From Firm-04 sp964392175 (GTDB lineage Bacteria; Bacillota; Clostridia; Oscillospirales; Ruminococcaceae): 26,411 nt of DNA. Each line of letters starts with the position of its first letter. Within the stretch, counting starts at the first letter, position 1. A program made the translations under genes and the position numbers. The DNA lies in assembly GCA_964392175.1 (NCBI GenBank), contig CAYMOJ010000025.1, positions 1 through 26,411 on the forward strand. Reading direction: 5' to 3'. Of the stretch, positions 7,815 to 15,268 are shown piece after piece. The notes below the pieces were generated by a model, which saw only the letters and a list, made by a program, of their open reading frames with translations, searched no databases and was not told the DNA's origin.

Positions 7815-9524
7815 TTACATCTGTGCATTGAACAGGCTTTTCAGGGTGTAGATTACATCATCGCTGTCTGCATTGATGCTTGCAGCTTCGTTAATGGCAG
7901 AAAGCTCTGCCAGTGCATCGAGATTGGCATTGTAACCAATGGTATAGCAGGGAACCTCCAGACCTTCCACTACATCGCGAATGTCGCTGAGTTTATTGCC
8001 AATATTGGTTTCGCCATCGCTGAGGACAAACAGCAGGGGCTTGATCTTCTGCCCTGTTTCCGCCTCCACGGATTCCTGTGCTTTCATGAGCATATCCAGC
8101 GCGACCAGTACCGCGTCGTAGGTAGCGGTGTTGCCACCGGGGGAAAGATCCTGCACAGCCCCGGTAAAGTAGCTGCGTTGGTTCAGATCGAAGCGAGCGA
8201 TGGGGAGATTGATCGTCACATCGGAGCTGTAGCTGACCAAACCAACATAGTTGGTATTATTGATGTACTGCGATGCATTGATGAGAGAGGCTTGCAGCTC
8301 TTGCAAAGGGACGCCGCCCATACTGCCTGAAACATCTGCCACGAATACTGCCATTACGGGGCTGCCGGCATCCTTTTCTTTCTTCCAGAGCTTCTGTGCA
8401 CTGAGCATCGTTTCGCCACTGATGTTGTCTAAAGTGTTACCGATATAGTCCTCCATCTGGTTGAAGCCGTATTTCTTAGCAAGCTGTTGGTTATCATCGG
8501 TGAGGCAGTAATCCACAAACATAGTAAGCAAGGCATCCTCATCGGCGGTCAAATCGCCAATGGCATACACGGGATTATCATGGCGCACACCAAAGGGGAT
8601 AAATTTGTAATTGCGCAACTCGGTGGCATTGTAGTAGCCCTGAGATTCCAGAATAAATGCATCCAGCACACCACTGTCCGCCGCATCGCGCATTTGCAAT
8701 GTAGAATACGCCACGAAGGGCACATTTGCCTGAAATTTCTGGAACTGCTCCACTGCTTTATTGCTAAGGATATCACTGGCATCAAATTCATGCAGAGCAT
8801 TGAGCAGGAAATTCATACCAGTTGAAGACGAGTAGGGATTGGTATAGCCCATGGAAATCTCGCTCTTGATGGTTGCTTCGATGATGGTGCTGCTGTTAAC
8901 CTCTCCGTAGGAGGCTTCTAGCCCTTTGTAGGTATCTTCACTGATGAGGATGCCTGCGCAGTTGCCTGCAATGCGGTCTTTTACCAAGCGGATATCGACA
9001 TTTTCGGCAGCAATCATCTCGCCCCACAGGGTATTAGAGGGGGTATACACCTCGGGCACATATTTGCCGGAGATGATGTAATCAATTGCTGCACCGGAGG
9101 CGATGGGACGCACGGAAACCGTCACCCATTGCCCGTTGATCTGGTAATGCTCATCATTGAAATTCTCCGCGACTTCATTGAGCCAGCCGTCGGTACCGCC
9201 GGAAGCCTTTTCGGTGGAAGAGAAAAGCTCAATGTTGATCTCACCGTGGCCCTGTACGCTTAAGGGGTACTGTTCGATATCGGGCAGCTCATCGGCAAGG
9301 CTACCACCGGAGATCTCCACTGTCGCTTTGCGCGGCTCGACGGTTGCGACATCGATTTTTTTAAGTTTCTTTTGCAGTTGTGTCATGGCATTTTCCTTGG
9401 TGAGCTGAGAATCGGTTTTGCCAAGGCGGCTCACCATATTGATGCCTGCAATAATCAATGTCACAAGCAATGCACCGATCACAACAAGAATGGTGACTTC
9501 TTTTCTTTTTGTTTTGTTTGCCAT
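7815..9524 (-). CDS. Membrane-anchored solute-binding-like/VWA domain protein
   Basis: A 569-residue protein with a short basic N-terminus and one membrane helix (about 10-30), placing the rest outside the cell. Residues about 90-350 resemble an extracellular solute-binding fold: an early GEINIELFSSTEK strand, an FNDEHY segment and a closing helix LTMFVDYCLTDDNQQLAKKYGF of the kind seen in periplasmic binding proteins. Residues about 388-569 are a von Willebrand A domain with an intact metal site: Asp397-x-Ser399-x-Ser401 (DVSGS), a Thr in GGNTATYD (465-470), and Asp503 in LSDGE. Such fusions are thought to bind a ligand and display or contact other surface proteins through the metal site. 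AAGGAG precedes the ATG, and the gene follows the small membrane protein gene by 15 bases. VWA proteins are typical MoxR partners, which fits the next unit. Confidence 0.85.
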   Translation of the reverse strand: MANKTKRKEVTILVVIGALLVTLIIAGINMVSRLGKTDSQLTKENAMTQLQKKLKKIDVATVEPRKATVEISGGSLADELPDIEQYPLSVQGHGEINIELFSSTEKASGGTDGWLNEVAENFNDEHYQINGQWVTVSVRPIASGAAIDYIISGKYVPEVYTPSNTLWGEMIAAENVDIRLVKDRIAGNCAGILISEDTYKGLEASYGEVNSSTIIEATIKSEISMGYTNPYSSSTGMNFLLNALHEFDASDILSNKAVEQFQKFQANVPFVAYSTLQMRDAADSGVLDAFILESQGYYNATELRNYKFIPFGVRHDNPVYAIGDLTADEDALLTMFVDYCLTDDNQQLAKKYGFNQMEDYIGNTLDNISGETMLSAQKLWKKEKDAGSPVMAVFVADVSGSMGGVPLQELQASLINASQYINNTNYVGLVSYSSDVTINLPIARFDLNQRSYFTGAVQDLSPGGNTATYDAVLVALDMLMKAQESVEAETGQKIKPLLFVLSDGETNIGNKLSDIRDVVEGLEVPCYTIGYNANLDALAELSAINEAASINADSDDVIYTLKSLFNAQM

Positions 9525-9539
9525 TTTTTGCTCCTTTCG

Positions 9540-10259
9540 TTATTGCATCATCTGCGTAGGGGGCTGCTGTTGTTGGCTACCACTGGGCGTTTGCGTGATT
9601 TGTCCGTTTGCCCACACATCAGTGCCACCGTTGCGCACGCTACGCAGAGCAGCAGTCAACTCGTTGAGGCAAGGCGTGGAAGCCCCTGAATGCTCATCAC
9701 CGATCTGTGAGACCTCCAGGATCAGGTTGTCAAAATCGGAAAGTACATGCGCATTTTGCCCTAGCACCTGTCGCAGGTACATCAAGTGGGTCTGATATTT
9801 TTGTGGCTCATTGGGGTCATAAATCATCACACGATTCAGCACGCGCTTGCAGTTGTTGAGGATATACTCCTCCACTTCGGCAGCAGTTTGCAGAAAGGGA
9901 CTATCGGTATCGTTTGCGAGGATTGCTTGTAACGCATTTTGCTTGCGTTCCAGCGATTGCAGCTGTCGCAGCGCGATCTTCACCTCATCGGGGAACGCGG
10001 TATCTTCACGCAGCCATGCTTCAAACGCGGTGATATAGTCACGGGCATCCTTTAGTCGTTTTGCATCGCTTGCCGATGCGGCGGAATTGCCTTTGAGAAT
10101 CAGCCAATCCACTGCCAATGAAAGCCCGATGACGCCAATCAGCGCGAGATATTTTCCAAAGGTGAAGGGTGTTGTGGCAAGCAGGGTGTACAAATAAATT
10201 GCCAATGCGCCTTCGCCGATGGTAAGTAGAGAAAGCATAATCATTGTGCTTTTCTTCAT
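9540..10259 (-). CDS. Hypothetical membrane protein, 239 aa
   Basis: I do not recognise a family. The start is placed at the ATG at 10259, which has AAAGGAG 11 bases upstream. An in-frame ATG at 10289 has no ribosome-binding site and would lie about 12 bases from the expected transcription start. Two membrane helices are visible near the N-terminus (about 5-26 and 35-53), then a charged helical cytoplasmic or surface region of about 150 residues, and a low-complexity Gln/Pro/Met-rich tail (SGSQQQQPPTQMMQ). It is the first gene of the unit with the VWA protein, 15 bases before that gene's start, so the two probably work together. Confidence 0.75.
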   Translation of the reverse strand: MKKSTMIMLSLLTIGEGALAIYLYTLLATTPFTFGKYLALIGVIGLSLAVDWLILKGNSAASASDAKRLKDARDYITAFEAWLREDTAFPDEVKIALRQLQSLERKQNALQAILANDTDSPFLQTAAEVEEYILNNCKRVLNRVMIYDPNEPQKYQTHLMYLRQVLGQNAHVLSDFDNLILEVSQIGDEHSGASTPCLNELTAALRSVRNGGTDVWANGQITQTPSGSQQQQPPTQMMQ

Positions 10260-10305
10260 GGGGCGTTTTGCTCCTTTCTGTTTCGGCATGATACAGTGTG
10301 TGATT

Positions 10306-10336
10306 CTATGATATCATAGTTTTGCCGGATTGTCAA
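10306..10336 (-). promoter_or_regulatory. Promoter of the VWA unit with overlapping palindrome
   Basis: On the minus strand, TTGACA (10336-10331), a 17-base spacer and TATCAT (10313-10308). A perfect 14-base palindrome, CTATGATATCATAG (10306-10319), covers the -10 box and may be an operator. The start site would be near 10300, leaving a leader of about 40 bases. Confidence 0.8.
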
Positions 10337-10347
10337 TCACCCCGAAA

Positions 10348-10410
10348 CGCCAAAAAAGCCGAATTTGGCGCAAAAACAGAAAAGAGAGCAGCATTTTGCC
10401 GCTCTCTTTT
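10348..10410 (-). terminator. Terminator of the ispH-S1 unit with a second hairpin
   Basis: Read on the minus strand, AAAAGAGAGC and GCTCTCTTTT (10410-10401 and 10389-10380) form a 10-base stem whose 3' arm ends in TTTT, followed by a further T-rich tract. A second inverted repeat, CGCCAAA/TTTGGCG (10348-10354 and 10364-10370), follows. The first stem starts 40 bases past the stop codon. Confidence 0.8.
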
Positions 10411-10449
10411 ACGAAATCATGTGCTTTTGTGGTGCAGTCAACCGGCTGA

Positions 10450-12531
10450 TTACTCAGCGTCAGCGGTCTCAGGGGCGGTCTCGTCGGAATAATCGACCTC
10501 CTCAGCATCCTCAGCGGGAGCATTTTCCTCCAGCAATGCACGAATGGAAAGGCTGATGCGTTGCTGCTCCTCGTTGATATCAGTGATCTTTGCAGTCACG
10601 ACATCGCCGATTGCCACCACATCCTTGACATCGGAAACGCGCTTTGCATCCAACTGAGAAATATGGATCAAGCCGTCAACATTATCAGCAATACGTGCAA
10701 ACGCGCCAAAGCTGGTGATGGAAACGATGGTTGCCTGCACAACCTGACCGATGCTGTAATTTGCCACAAACTTTGTCCAGGGGTTATCCTCAGGGCGACG
10801 ATGCCCCAGAGAAATTCTGCCGGTTTCGGGATTGAGTGCCTTAATATAAACCTCCAAGGTATCACCAACTGCGACAACATCGCTAGGCTGATGAATTCTG
10901 CTCCAGCTCAGCTCGGAAACATGAACCATACCGTCCACGCCGCCCAAGTCGACGAACGCGCCATAAGAAGTCAGAGACTTGACTTCACCGATGTAAACCT
11001 TGCCCACCTCGGCAGTTTCCCAGAACTTTGCCTTTGCGGCATCGCGCTGTGCTTTTTGCACCTGACGGATGGAGCCAACTGCTCTGCGACGCTGCTCGTT
11101 GACATCAATAATGACGAACTGCACATTCTGCTTTACCAGAACGCTCAAGTCGGCATCTCTACCCAAACCGGAATGGGAAGCGGGGATGAACACACGCACG
11201 CCGTTGCAGGAAACGACCAAGCCGCCCTTGACAACGCTCTGCACGGTGCCCTCCAGTACTTCGCCGGATTCTTTTGCCTTGAGGATATTCTCAAAGCCAA
11301 CCAGCTCATCAACACGACGCTTGGAAAGCATCACAGTGCCTTCTGCATCGTTGACCTTGATCACGACCAGATCCAGCTCATCGCCGACCTTGACCAGGTC
11401 TGCGGGCTTCTTGGAAGCGTCATTGGTCAGTTCGGACAGCGTAATATAGCCAGTCTGCTTTGCACCAACGTCAACCATCACTTCGTTATTGCCGCTGATG
11501 GAAGCAACGATGCCGACAACGCGATCTCCTGTACGAATTTTCTTTGTGAAGGTCTTGTCAAGCTCCTCCTCAAATGCAATGCGAAAGTCCTCGCTTTCAG
11601 GGATTGTGGTGTCGGTGTCAAAAATTCCAGACATAATGCTTTGAACCTCCTTAATGATGTGGGCGGGTGTACTTGCTCCGGCAGTAATTCCGATACGCAG
11701 ATGCGGTGTTTCATCCTGTGCGGCTCTGCGGTCGATGACCTCTTGCGCTGTTTGCTGTAGCATCGGCACCAGGCCACGCAACTCTTGTGGCTCTGCGATA
11801 TGCCAAGTGGGACAGTTCCTGCGGCACACATCATAGAGCTTAACGGTATTGGAGCTATGCTTGCCCCCTGCCACGATCATCAGATCAGAATGCCGTGAGA
11901 GGACATCTGCGTCTGTCTGACGGGCAGCCGTTGCGTTACAGATAGTATCAAACACCGTGATATCGGGGTGTACGGTCGGAAGTGCCTCTATACACTCCCC
12001 CCATAATATTTTATTATAAGTGGTTTGCGCGACAATTGCAAGCTTTTTTTTCGAATTTCCAAAAGTTCTACCAATACAGCACTTCAGGTCATTCTCATCG
12101 GAAAAAACTGTATATTTTTCCGTACAATGTCCAACGATCCCCTGCACTTCGGGGTGCTTGGCATCGCCGGCAATGAGGATCTCTTTGCCCTGTGCGGATT
12201 GCTCTGCCACGATTTTATGAATGCGTGCGACGAATGGGCAGGTAGCATCAATAACGGGATTGCCCATTTCTGTCAGCACATCATACACTGCTTTTCCAAC
12301 GCCATGGGAGCGAATCACCAGTGTTTCGCCTTCTTCAAGTTCTTGTGGCGAGGATACGATTCTTGCGCCACGCTGCAACAAATCATTCACAACAGCATCA
12401 TTGTGAATGATAGGTCCGAGTGTGGCGACGCGCTTTCCCTGTGACAGTGCTTCATATACGAGCTTTACAGCACGATCTACGCCAAAGCAAAAGCCGGCGG
12501 ATTTGGCAGTTTCAACGGTTATTTGCATCAT
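10450..12531 (-). CDS. ispH: HMBPP reductase (IspH) fused to ribosomal protein S1 domains
   Basis: A 693-residue fusion. Residues 1-300 are IspH, the iron-sulfur enzyme that makes IPP and DMAPP in the last step of the MEP isoprenoid pathway. Its cluster cysteines are Cys15 (GFCFGV), Cys98 (DATCPF) and Cys198 (DTICNAT), and GGKHSSNT and TAGASTP are also present. Residues about 328-668 carry four S1 RNA-binding domains, starting near 330, 420, 506 and 590. The third (SYGAFVDLGGVDGMVHVSEL) and fourth (SFGAFARIADNVDGLIHISQL) are the most typical. An acidic tail ends the protein. The same fusion is known in clostridia. The first ATG overlaps the stop of the carboxypeptidase gene, and a second ATG follows directly; AGAGG serves either. 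Translation is probably coupled. The S1 part may bind mRNA or the ribosome, but its physiological link to IspH is not established. Confidence 0.95.
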   Translation of the reverse strand: MMQITVETAKSAGFCFGVDRAVKLVYEALSQGKRVATLGPIIHNDAVVNDLLQRGARIVSSPQELEEGETLVIRSHGVGKAVYDVLTEMGNPVIDATCPFVARIHKIVAEQSAQGKEILIAGDAKHPEVQGIVGHCTEKYTVFSDENDLKCCIGRTFGNSKKKLAIVAQTTYNKILWGECIEALPTVHPDITVFDTICNATAARQTDADVLSRHSDLMIVAGGKHSSNTVKLYDVCRRNCPTWHIAEPQELRGLVPMLQQTAQEVIDRRAAQDETPHLRIGITAGASTPAHIIKEVQSIMSGIFDTDTTIPESEDFRIAFEEELDKTFTKKIRTGDRVVGIVASISGNNEVMVDVGAKQTGYITLSELTNDASKKPADLVKVGDELDLVVIKVNDAEGTVMLSKRRVDELVGFENILKAKESGEVLEGTVQSVVKGGLVVSCNGVRVFIPASHSGLGRDADLSVLVKQNVQFVIIDVNEQRRRAVGSIRQVQKAQRDAAKAKFWETAEVGKVYIGEVKSLTSYGAFVDLGGVDGMVHVSELSWSRIHQPSDVVAVGDTLEVYIKALNPETGRISLGHRRPEDNPWTKFVANYSIGQVVQATIVSITSFGAFARIADNVDGLIHISQLDAKRVSDVKDVVAIGDVVTAKITDINEEQQRISLSIRALLEENAPAEDAEEVDYSDETAPETADAE

Positions 12532-13658
12532 GCAACCTCTTCATAATCGATCTCGACTTCATCACTGTGAACGAATCGCACGGCACCATCGGGGTTGCCG
12601 TCACGGAAGTGCGCATACAGCGTCATGGTATCGCATACCGCATCCAGTGGCTTTTCGCCATCGCAACCGGCAACTACGCTGATATAGGTTTTGCCGCTTT
12701 TGTTATCCACCGCCCATGACGCAAGGCACTGTCCTGCGGCATTGGTGAAGCCTGTTTTGCCACCGCCAAAGGTGATGCCTCCAGGCATATTTTCCGGCAG
12801 ACGGGAAAACACAGAACTTTTCAGTGCCAATCCATCAGGATGCGCTGTGGTGGTAGCGGTAGTATATTCGGCAGTGGACATAATTTCTTTGCACAATGGA
12901 TTTTGCATCGCATATTCCAGGATACAGGCGATTTCGGTGGGTGTACTGTAGTGATCTTCATCGTGCAGTCCCGTACAGTTGACAAAATGAGTCTGTTTCA
13001 ATCCCATTTCGGCAGCGTAGCGATTCATCTCTTCCACCAAAGCTGCCTCGCTTCCTGCGGCGAAGTTTGCCAGCCCTACCGCTGCATCTGCGCCCGAAGG
13101 CAGCATCATCGCATAGAGCATATCAATGACACGGCATGGTTCGTCATCGGCAAAGCCTGCACAGAGCAATGTTTTTGCGCGCAACTCGGCAATCAGGTCG
13201 CCATCCATCAAATATGCCTGATAGAGTGCGCTTTCGTTATGATCCAACAGCTTCAGGACGGTCAGCATGGTCATGATTTTCGTCATGGATGCGGGATAAA
13301 TTACATCCTCTGCGTTTTTTCCTGCAATGATCTCGTGGCTTTCAACGTCAATGAGAACGGCGTTTCGCCCATAGATGAGGGTATCATCGGTGATGGCGAT
13401 CGTTTTGGTCGATGTACTTGCTATGGGTGGATATTGGGTCGTGGTGGCACTTGTTGTAGTGGTTATTGTCGATGAAGACGATTGCAGCGCGACAGGCATA
13501 TCGCGCAGAGAACTGTTGGGATCCTCTTCGCGGTGAAACAATCCGCAAAAAAAGCAGATCAGCAGCACAAGCAGAAGCACGAAAAAGAGTGCGCAAACGG
13601 CAATGGCGAGCATTCTTGCAGGGTGGATGCGTCGCTGTGTGGGAGAAGATTGTGACAT
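12528..13658 (-). CDS. D-alanyl-D-alanine carboxypeptidase (peptidase S11)
   Basis: A 376-residue penicillin-binding protein that trims the terminal D-Ala from peptidoglycan stem peptides outside the membrane. One N-terminal membrane helix (about 16-40) is followed by a Ser/Thr-rich linker (about 58-86, with a TTTT run) and the catalytic domain. The motifs are Ser124-x-x-Lys127 (SMTK), Ser188-Gly-Ala190 in MLPSGADAA, and KTG (301-303). The second motif has Ala where most enzymes have Asn. AAGAGGTG lies about 10 bases before the ATG. It follows the zinc-ribbon membrane gene by 45 bases and overlaps ispH. Confidence 0.92.
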   Translation of the reverse strand: MSQSSPTQRRIHPARMLAIAVCALFFVLLLVLLICFFCGLFHREEDPNSSLRDMPVALQSSSSTITTTTSATTTQYPPIASTSTKTIAITDDTLIYGRNAVLIDVESHEIIAGKNAEDVIYPASMTKIMTMLTVLKLLDHNESALYQAYLMDGDLIAELRAKTLLCAGFADDEPCRVIDMLYAMMLPSGADAAVGLANFAAGSEAALVEEMNRYAAEMGLKQTHFVNCTGLHDEDHYSTPTEIACILEYAMQNPLCKEIMSTAEYTTATTTAHPDGLALKSSVFSRLPENMPGGITFGGGKTGFTNAAGQCLASWAVDNKSGKTYISVVAGCDGEKPLDAVCDTMTLYAHFRDGNPDGAVRFVHSDEVEIDYEEVA

Positions 13659-13703
13659 GGTCGGATTTCACCTCTTGATTTTTGTTGCCGATTGCAGCAG
13701 CTA

Positions 13704-14900
13704 TCATCCGATGATAGTTTCGGCAGTGGCTTCCGCTGCGGGTTCCGCAGATTCGACCGCAGGTGCTTCAACGGCTTCATTGGGTGTGCTCTCCTCCGCA
13801 GGGGCATCCGATGCGGAAGGGGCAGAAGACTCAGCATTTTGGGGCGCGCCACAGTAGATACAGAATTTTGCACCTTGCGTCAGAGCACGTCGACAGGATA
13901 CGCAGGGAATGGTATCTGCAACGGGGGCAGACATTCTTTCAGGGACGTTAAACGAATCGGGTTGTGTATCGGCATCAATGCTGCGCATCGCAACAGGTGC
14001 AACCGGACGGTTGTTTGCTGCAAGGGCTGCATCGACACGATTTTGCATCACGCGGCGCATAATGGCTGCGGTCAGGATCAACAGGATGCCCGCGAGAATG
14101 CCCAACAGGCTGATGCCCCAAAAGGGATGCGCCAATACATCGGTGATGATATGGAATGTGACTGCGCCATCGGGGGTAAATGCACCGGAGATGCCGTGAA
14201 CGGCGGCCGCAACAAAAGTCAGCGCGGCAGGGACTATGATCGTGACACCCATGATGATGCACGCGCCACTCTTGGATTTATCAGCCTGTGAACGAATGAT
14301 CATCAGCCGCCAAAGCAACAATGCCAGCAAAATGATATCCACTACCACGCAAGCGGTGCTGACGAAATAGCGGCTGACGGCACGCATGGCCGGAGAGCTG
14401 AACATGAAATGCATAGTGCTGTTGAAGGCTTCTAACGGCATCTCCGTTGCATTGCGAATTGCTTGCTTGTCGGCATCTTCGATGATCAACAGACAGCTTG
14501 TGTAGAGATCGTATTCACTTTTTTCCAACAGCCCGATGATCTCATCGGAGGTGATCTGCACTACGGTATCGGATTCCCCACGCAGCAGTTTGCCAAGGGT
14601 GACTAGCTTTTCAGCAGCAAATGCCTCGATGCCCATGCCGTGAATGGCTGTTTCGACATCCTTGAGCTGTACGTTGCTGTCGGTTACATATTCCGCGCGG
14701 ATTTCTTCAGCGATAGTCTGATCTTTGATCGTGATCTGCGCGATGTTCATATCCTTGACGGTATTTGCGAGGGCATCTTCTTTCATGTAGGAACGTACTG
14801 CAAGATTGGTTGCGATGCCGCCGATGAGCAGCAGCACGGCGATTACACAGAGAATGCTGTGCCATACACAGCTCGCGGCGGAACGATGTTTCTTTGCCAT
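13704..14900 (-). CDS. Zinc-ribbon multi-spanning membrane protein
   Basis: The start at 14900 has AGAGGAAG upstream, giving 398 residues. An in-frame ATG at 14984 falls inside the promoter and is rejected. One membrane helix (about 12-34) precedes an extracellular region (about 38-170), then helices at about 179-202, 213-235 and 262-280. The cytoplasmic C-terminus has a zinc ribbon with Cys333, Cys336, Cys347 and Cys350, followed by an Ala/Glu/Ser-rich disordered tail of about 45 residues. I cannot assign a family. It is the first gene of the unit with the carboxypeptidase, so a cell-envelope role is possible. Confidence 0.8.
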   Translation of the reverse strand: MAKKHRSAASCVWHSILCVIAVLLLIGGIATNLAVRSYMKEDALANTVKDMNIAQITIKDQTIAEEIRAEYVTDSNVQLKDVETAIHGMGIEAFAAEKLVTLGKLLRGESDTVVQITSDEIIGLLEKSEYDLYTSCLLIIEDADKQAIRNATEMPLEAFNSTMHFMFSSPAMRAVSRYFVSTACVVVDIILLALLLWRLMIIRSQADKSKSGACIIMGVTIIVPAALTFVAAAVHGISGAFTPDGAVTFHIITDVLAHPFWGISLLGILAGILLILTAAIMRRVMQNRVDAALAANNRPVAPVAMRSIDADTQPDSFNVPERMSAPVADTIPCVSCRRALTQGAKFCIYCGAPQNAESSAPSASDAPAEESTPNEAVEAPAVESAEPAAEATAETIIG

Positions 14901-14954
14901 ATGATTCTTCCTCTTTCTTTTGCTTTTTGATTTGTTCAGAAGCGGTACACTCTC

Positions 14955-14984
14955 ATTATACCACAGCAAAAGTAGATTTGTCAA
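14955..14984 (-). promoter_or_regulatory. Promoter of the zinc-ribbon/carboxypeptidase/ispH unit
   Basis: On the minus strand, TTGACA (14984-14979), an 18-base spacer and a perfect TATAAT (14960-14955). The start would be near 14948, leaving a leader of about 47 bases. The 215 bases between this promoter and the divergent one at 15200 hold no firmly supported gene, only the weak candidate at 15104 and small inverted repeats. Confidence 0.85.
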
Positions 14985-15103
14985 CGGACAAAGCGTCGAA
15001 TCGGGCGAGGAGACATAGCGGATATTCTGAATATTTTGTGAATTGTGCGCTTTTCATGATTCGCAACCGCAACAAAGATATGATAGCACAGGAATGCCTT
15101 AAG

Positions 15104-15241
15104 ATGCAAGAGAGAAATGATGAAGAATTCCTTAAGGCAGTGCTACACAAGGAGGGTGCACTTTGCACGGCACTGCTGTGGAATATCATTTGCGGAATCT
15201 TGACTTATTTTGTTGTCTGTGCTATAATAGTCAAGGTCTGA
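15104..15241 (+). CDS. Candidate small membrane peptide, 45 aa (weak)
   Basis: A short frame with a charged N-terminus and a strongly hydrophobic C-terminal half (LLWNIICGILTYFVVCAIIV) that would form one membrane helix. It ends 27 bases before the DUF1846 start. Support is poor: only AGGA lies before the ATG, no clear promoter is seen upstream, and the DUF1846 promoter lies within the frame. An alternative ATG at 15056 would give 61 residues. It may be chance. Confidence 0.25.
   Translation: MQERNDEEFLKAVLHKEGALCTALLWNIICGILTYFVVCAIIVKV
15138..15177 (+). repeat. Nested inverted repeats
   Basis: GCAGTGC and GCACTGC form an outer 7-base stem that encloses GTGCA/TGCAC with a 3-base loop. The structure lies upstream of the DUF1846 promoter, within the weak small-peptide frame. 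It could be an operator or a chance structure. Confidence 0.35.
15200..15228 (+). promoter_or_regulatory. Promoter of the DUF1846 gene
   Basis: TTGACT (15200-15205), a 17-base spacer and a perfect TATAAT (15223-15228). CTTGACT (15199-15205) and AGTCAAG (15229-15235) form an inverted repeat bracketing the promoter. The leader would be about 34 bases. Confidence 0.8.
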
Positions 15242-15268
15242 TTTTTCAAACAAGGAGGTTATATCCAT

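Noticed and set aside
14901..14984. Longer N-terminus for the zinc-ribbon protein
   Set aside because: The upstream ATG lies within the -35 box of the gene's own promoter, while the ATG at 14900 has a good ribosome-binding site.
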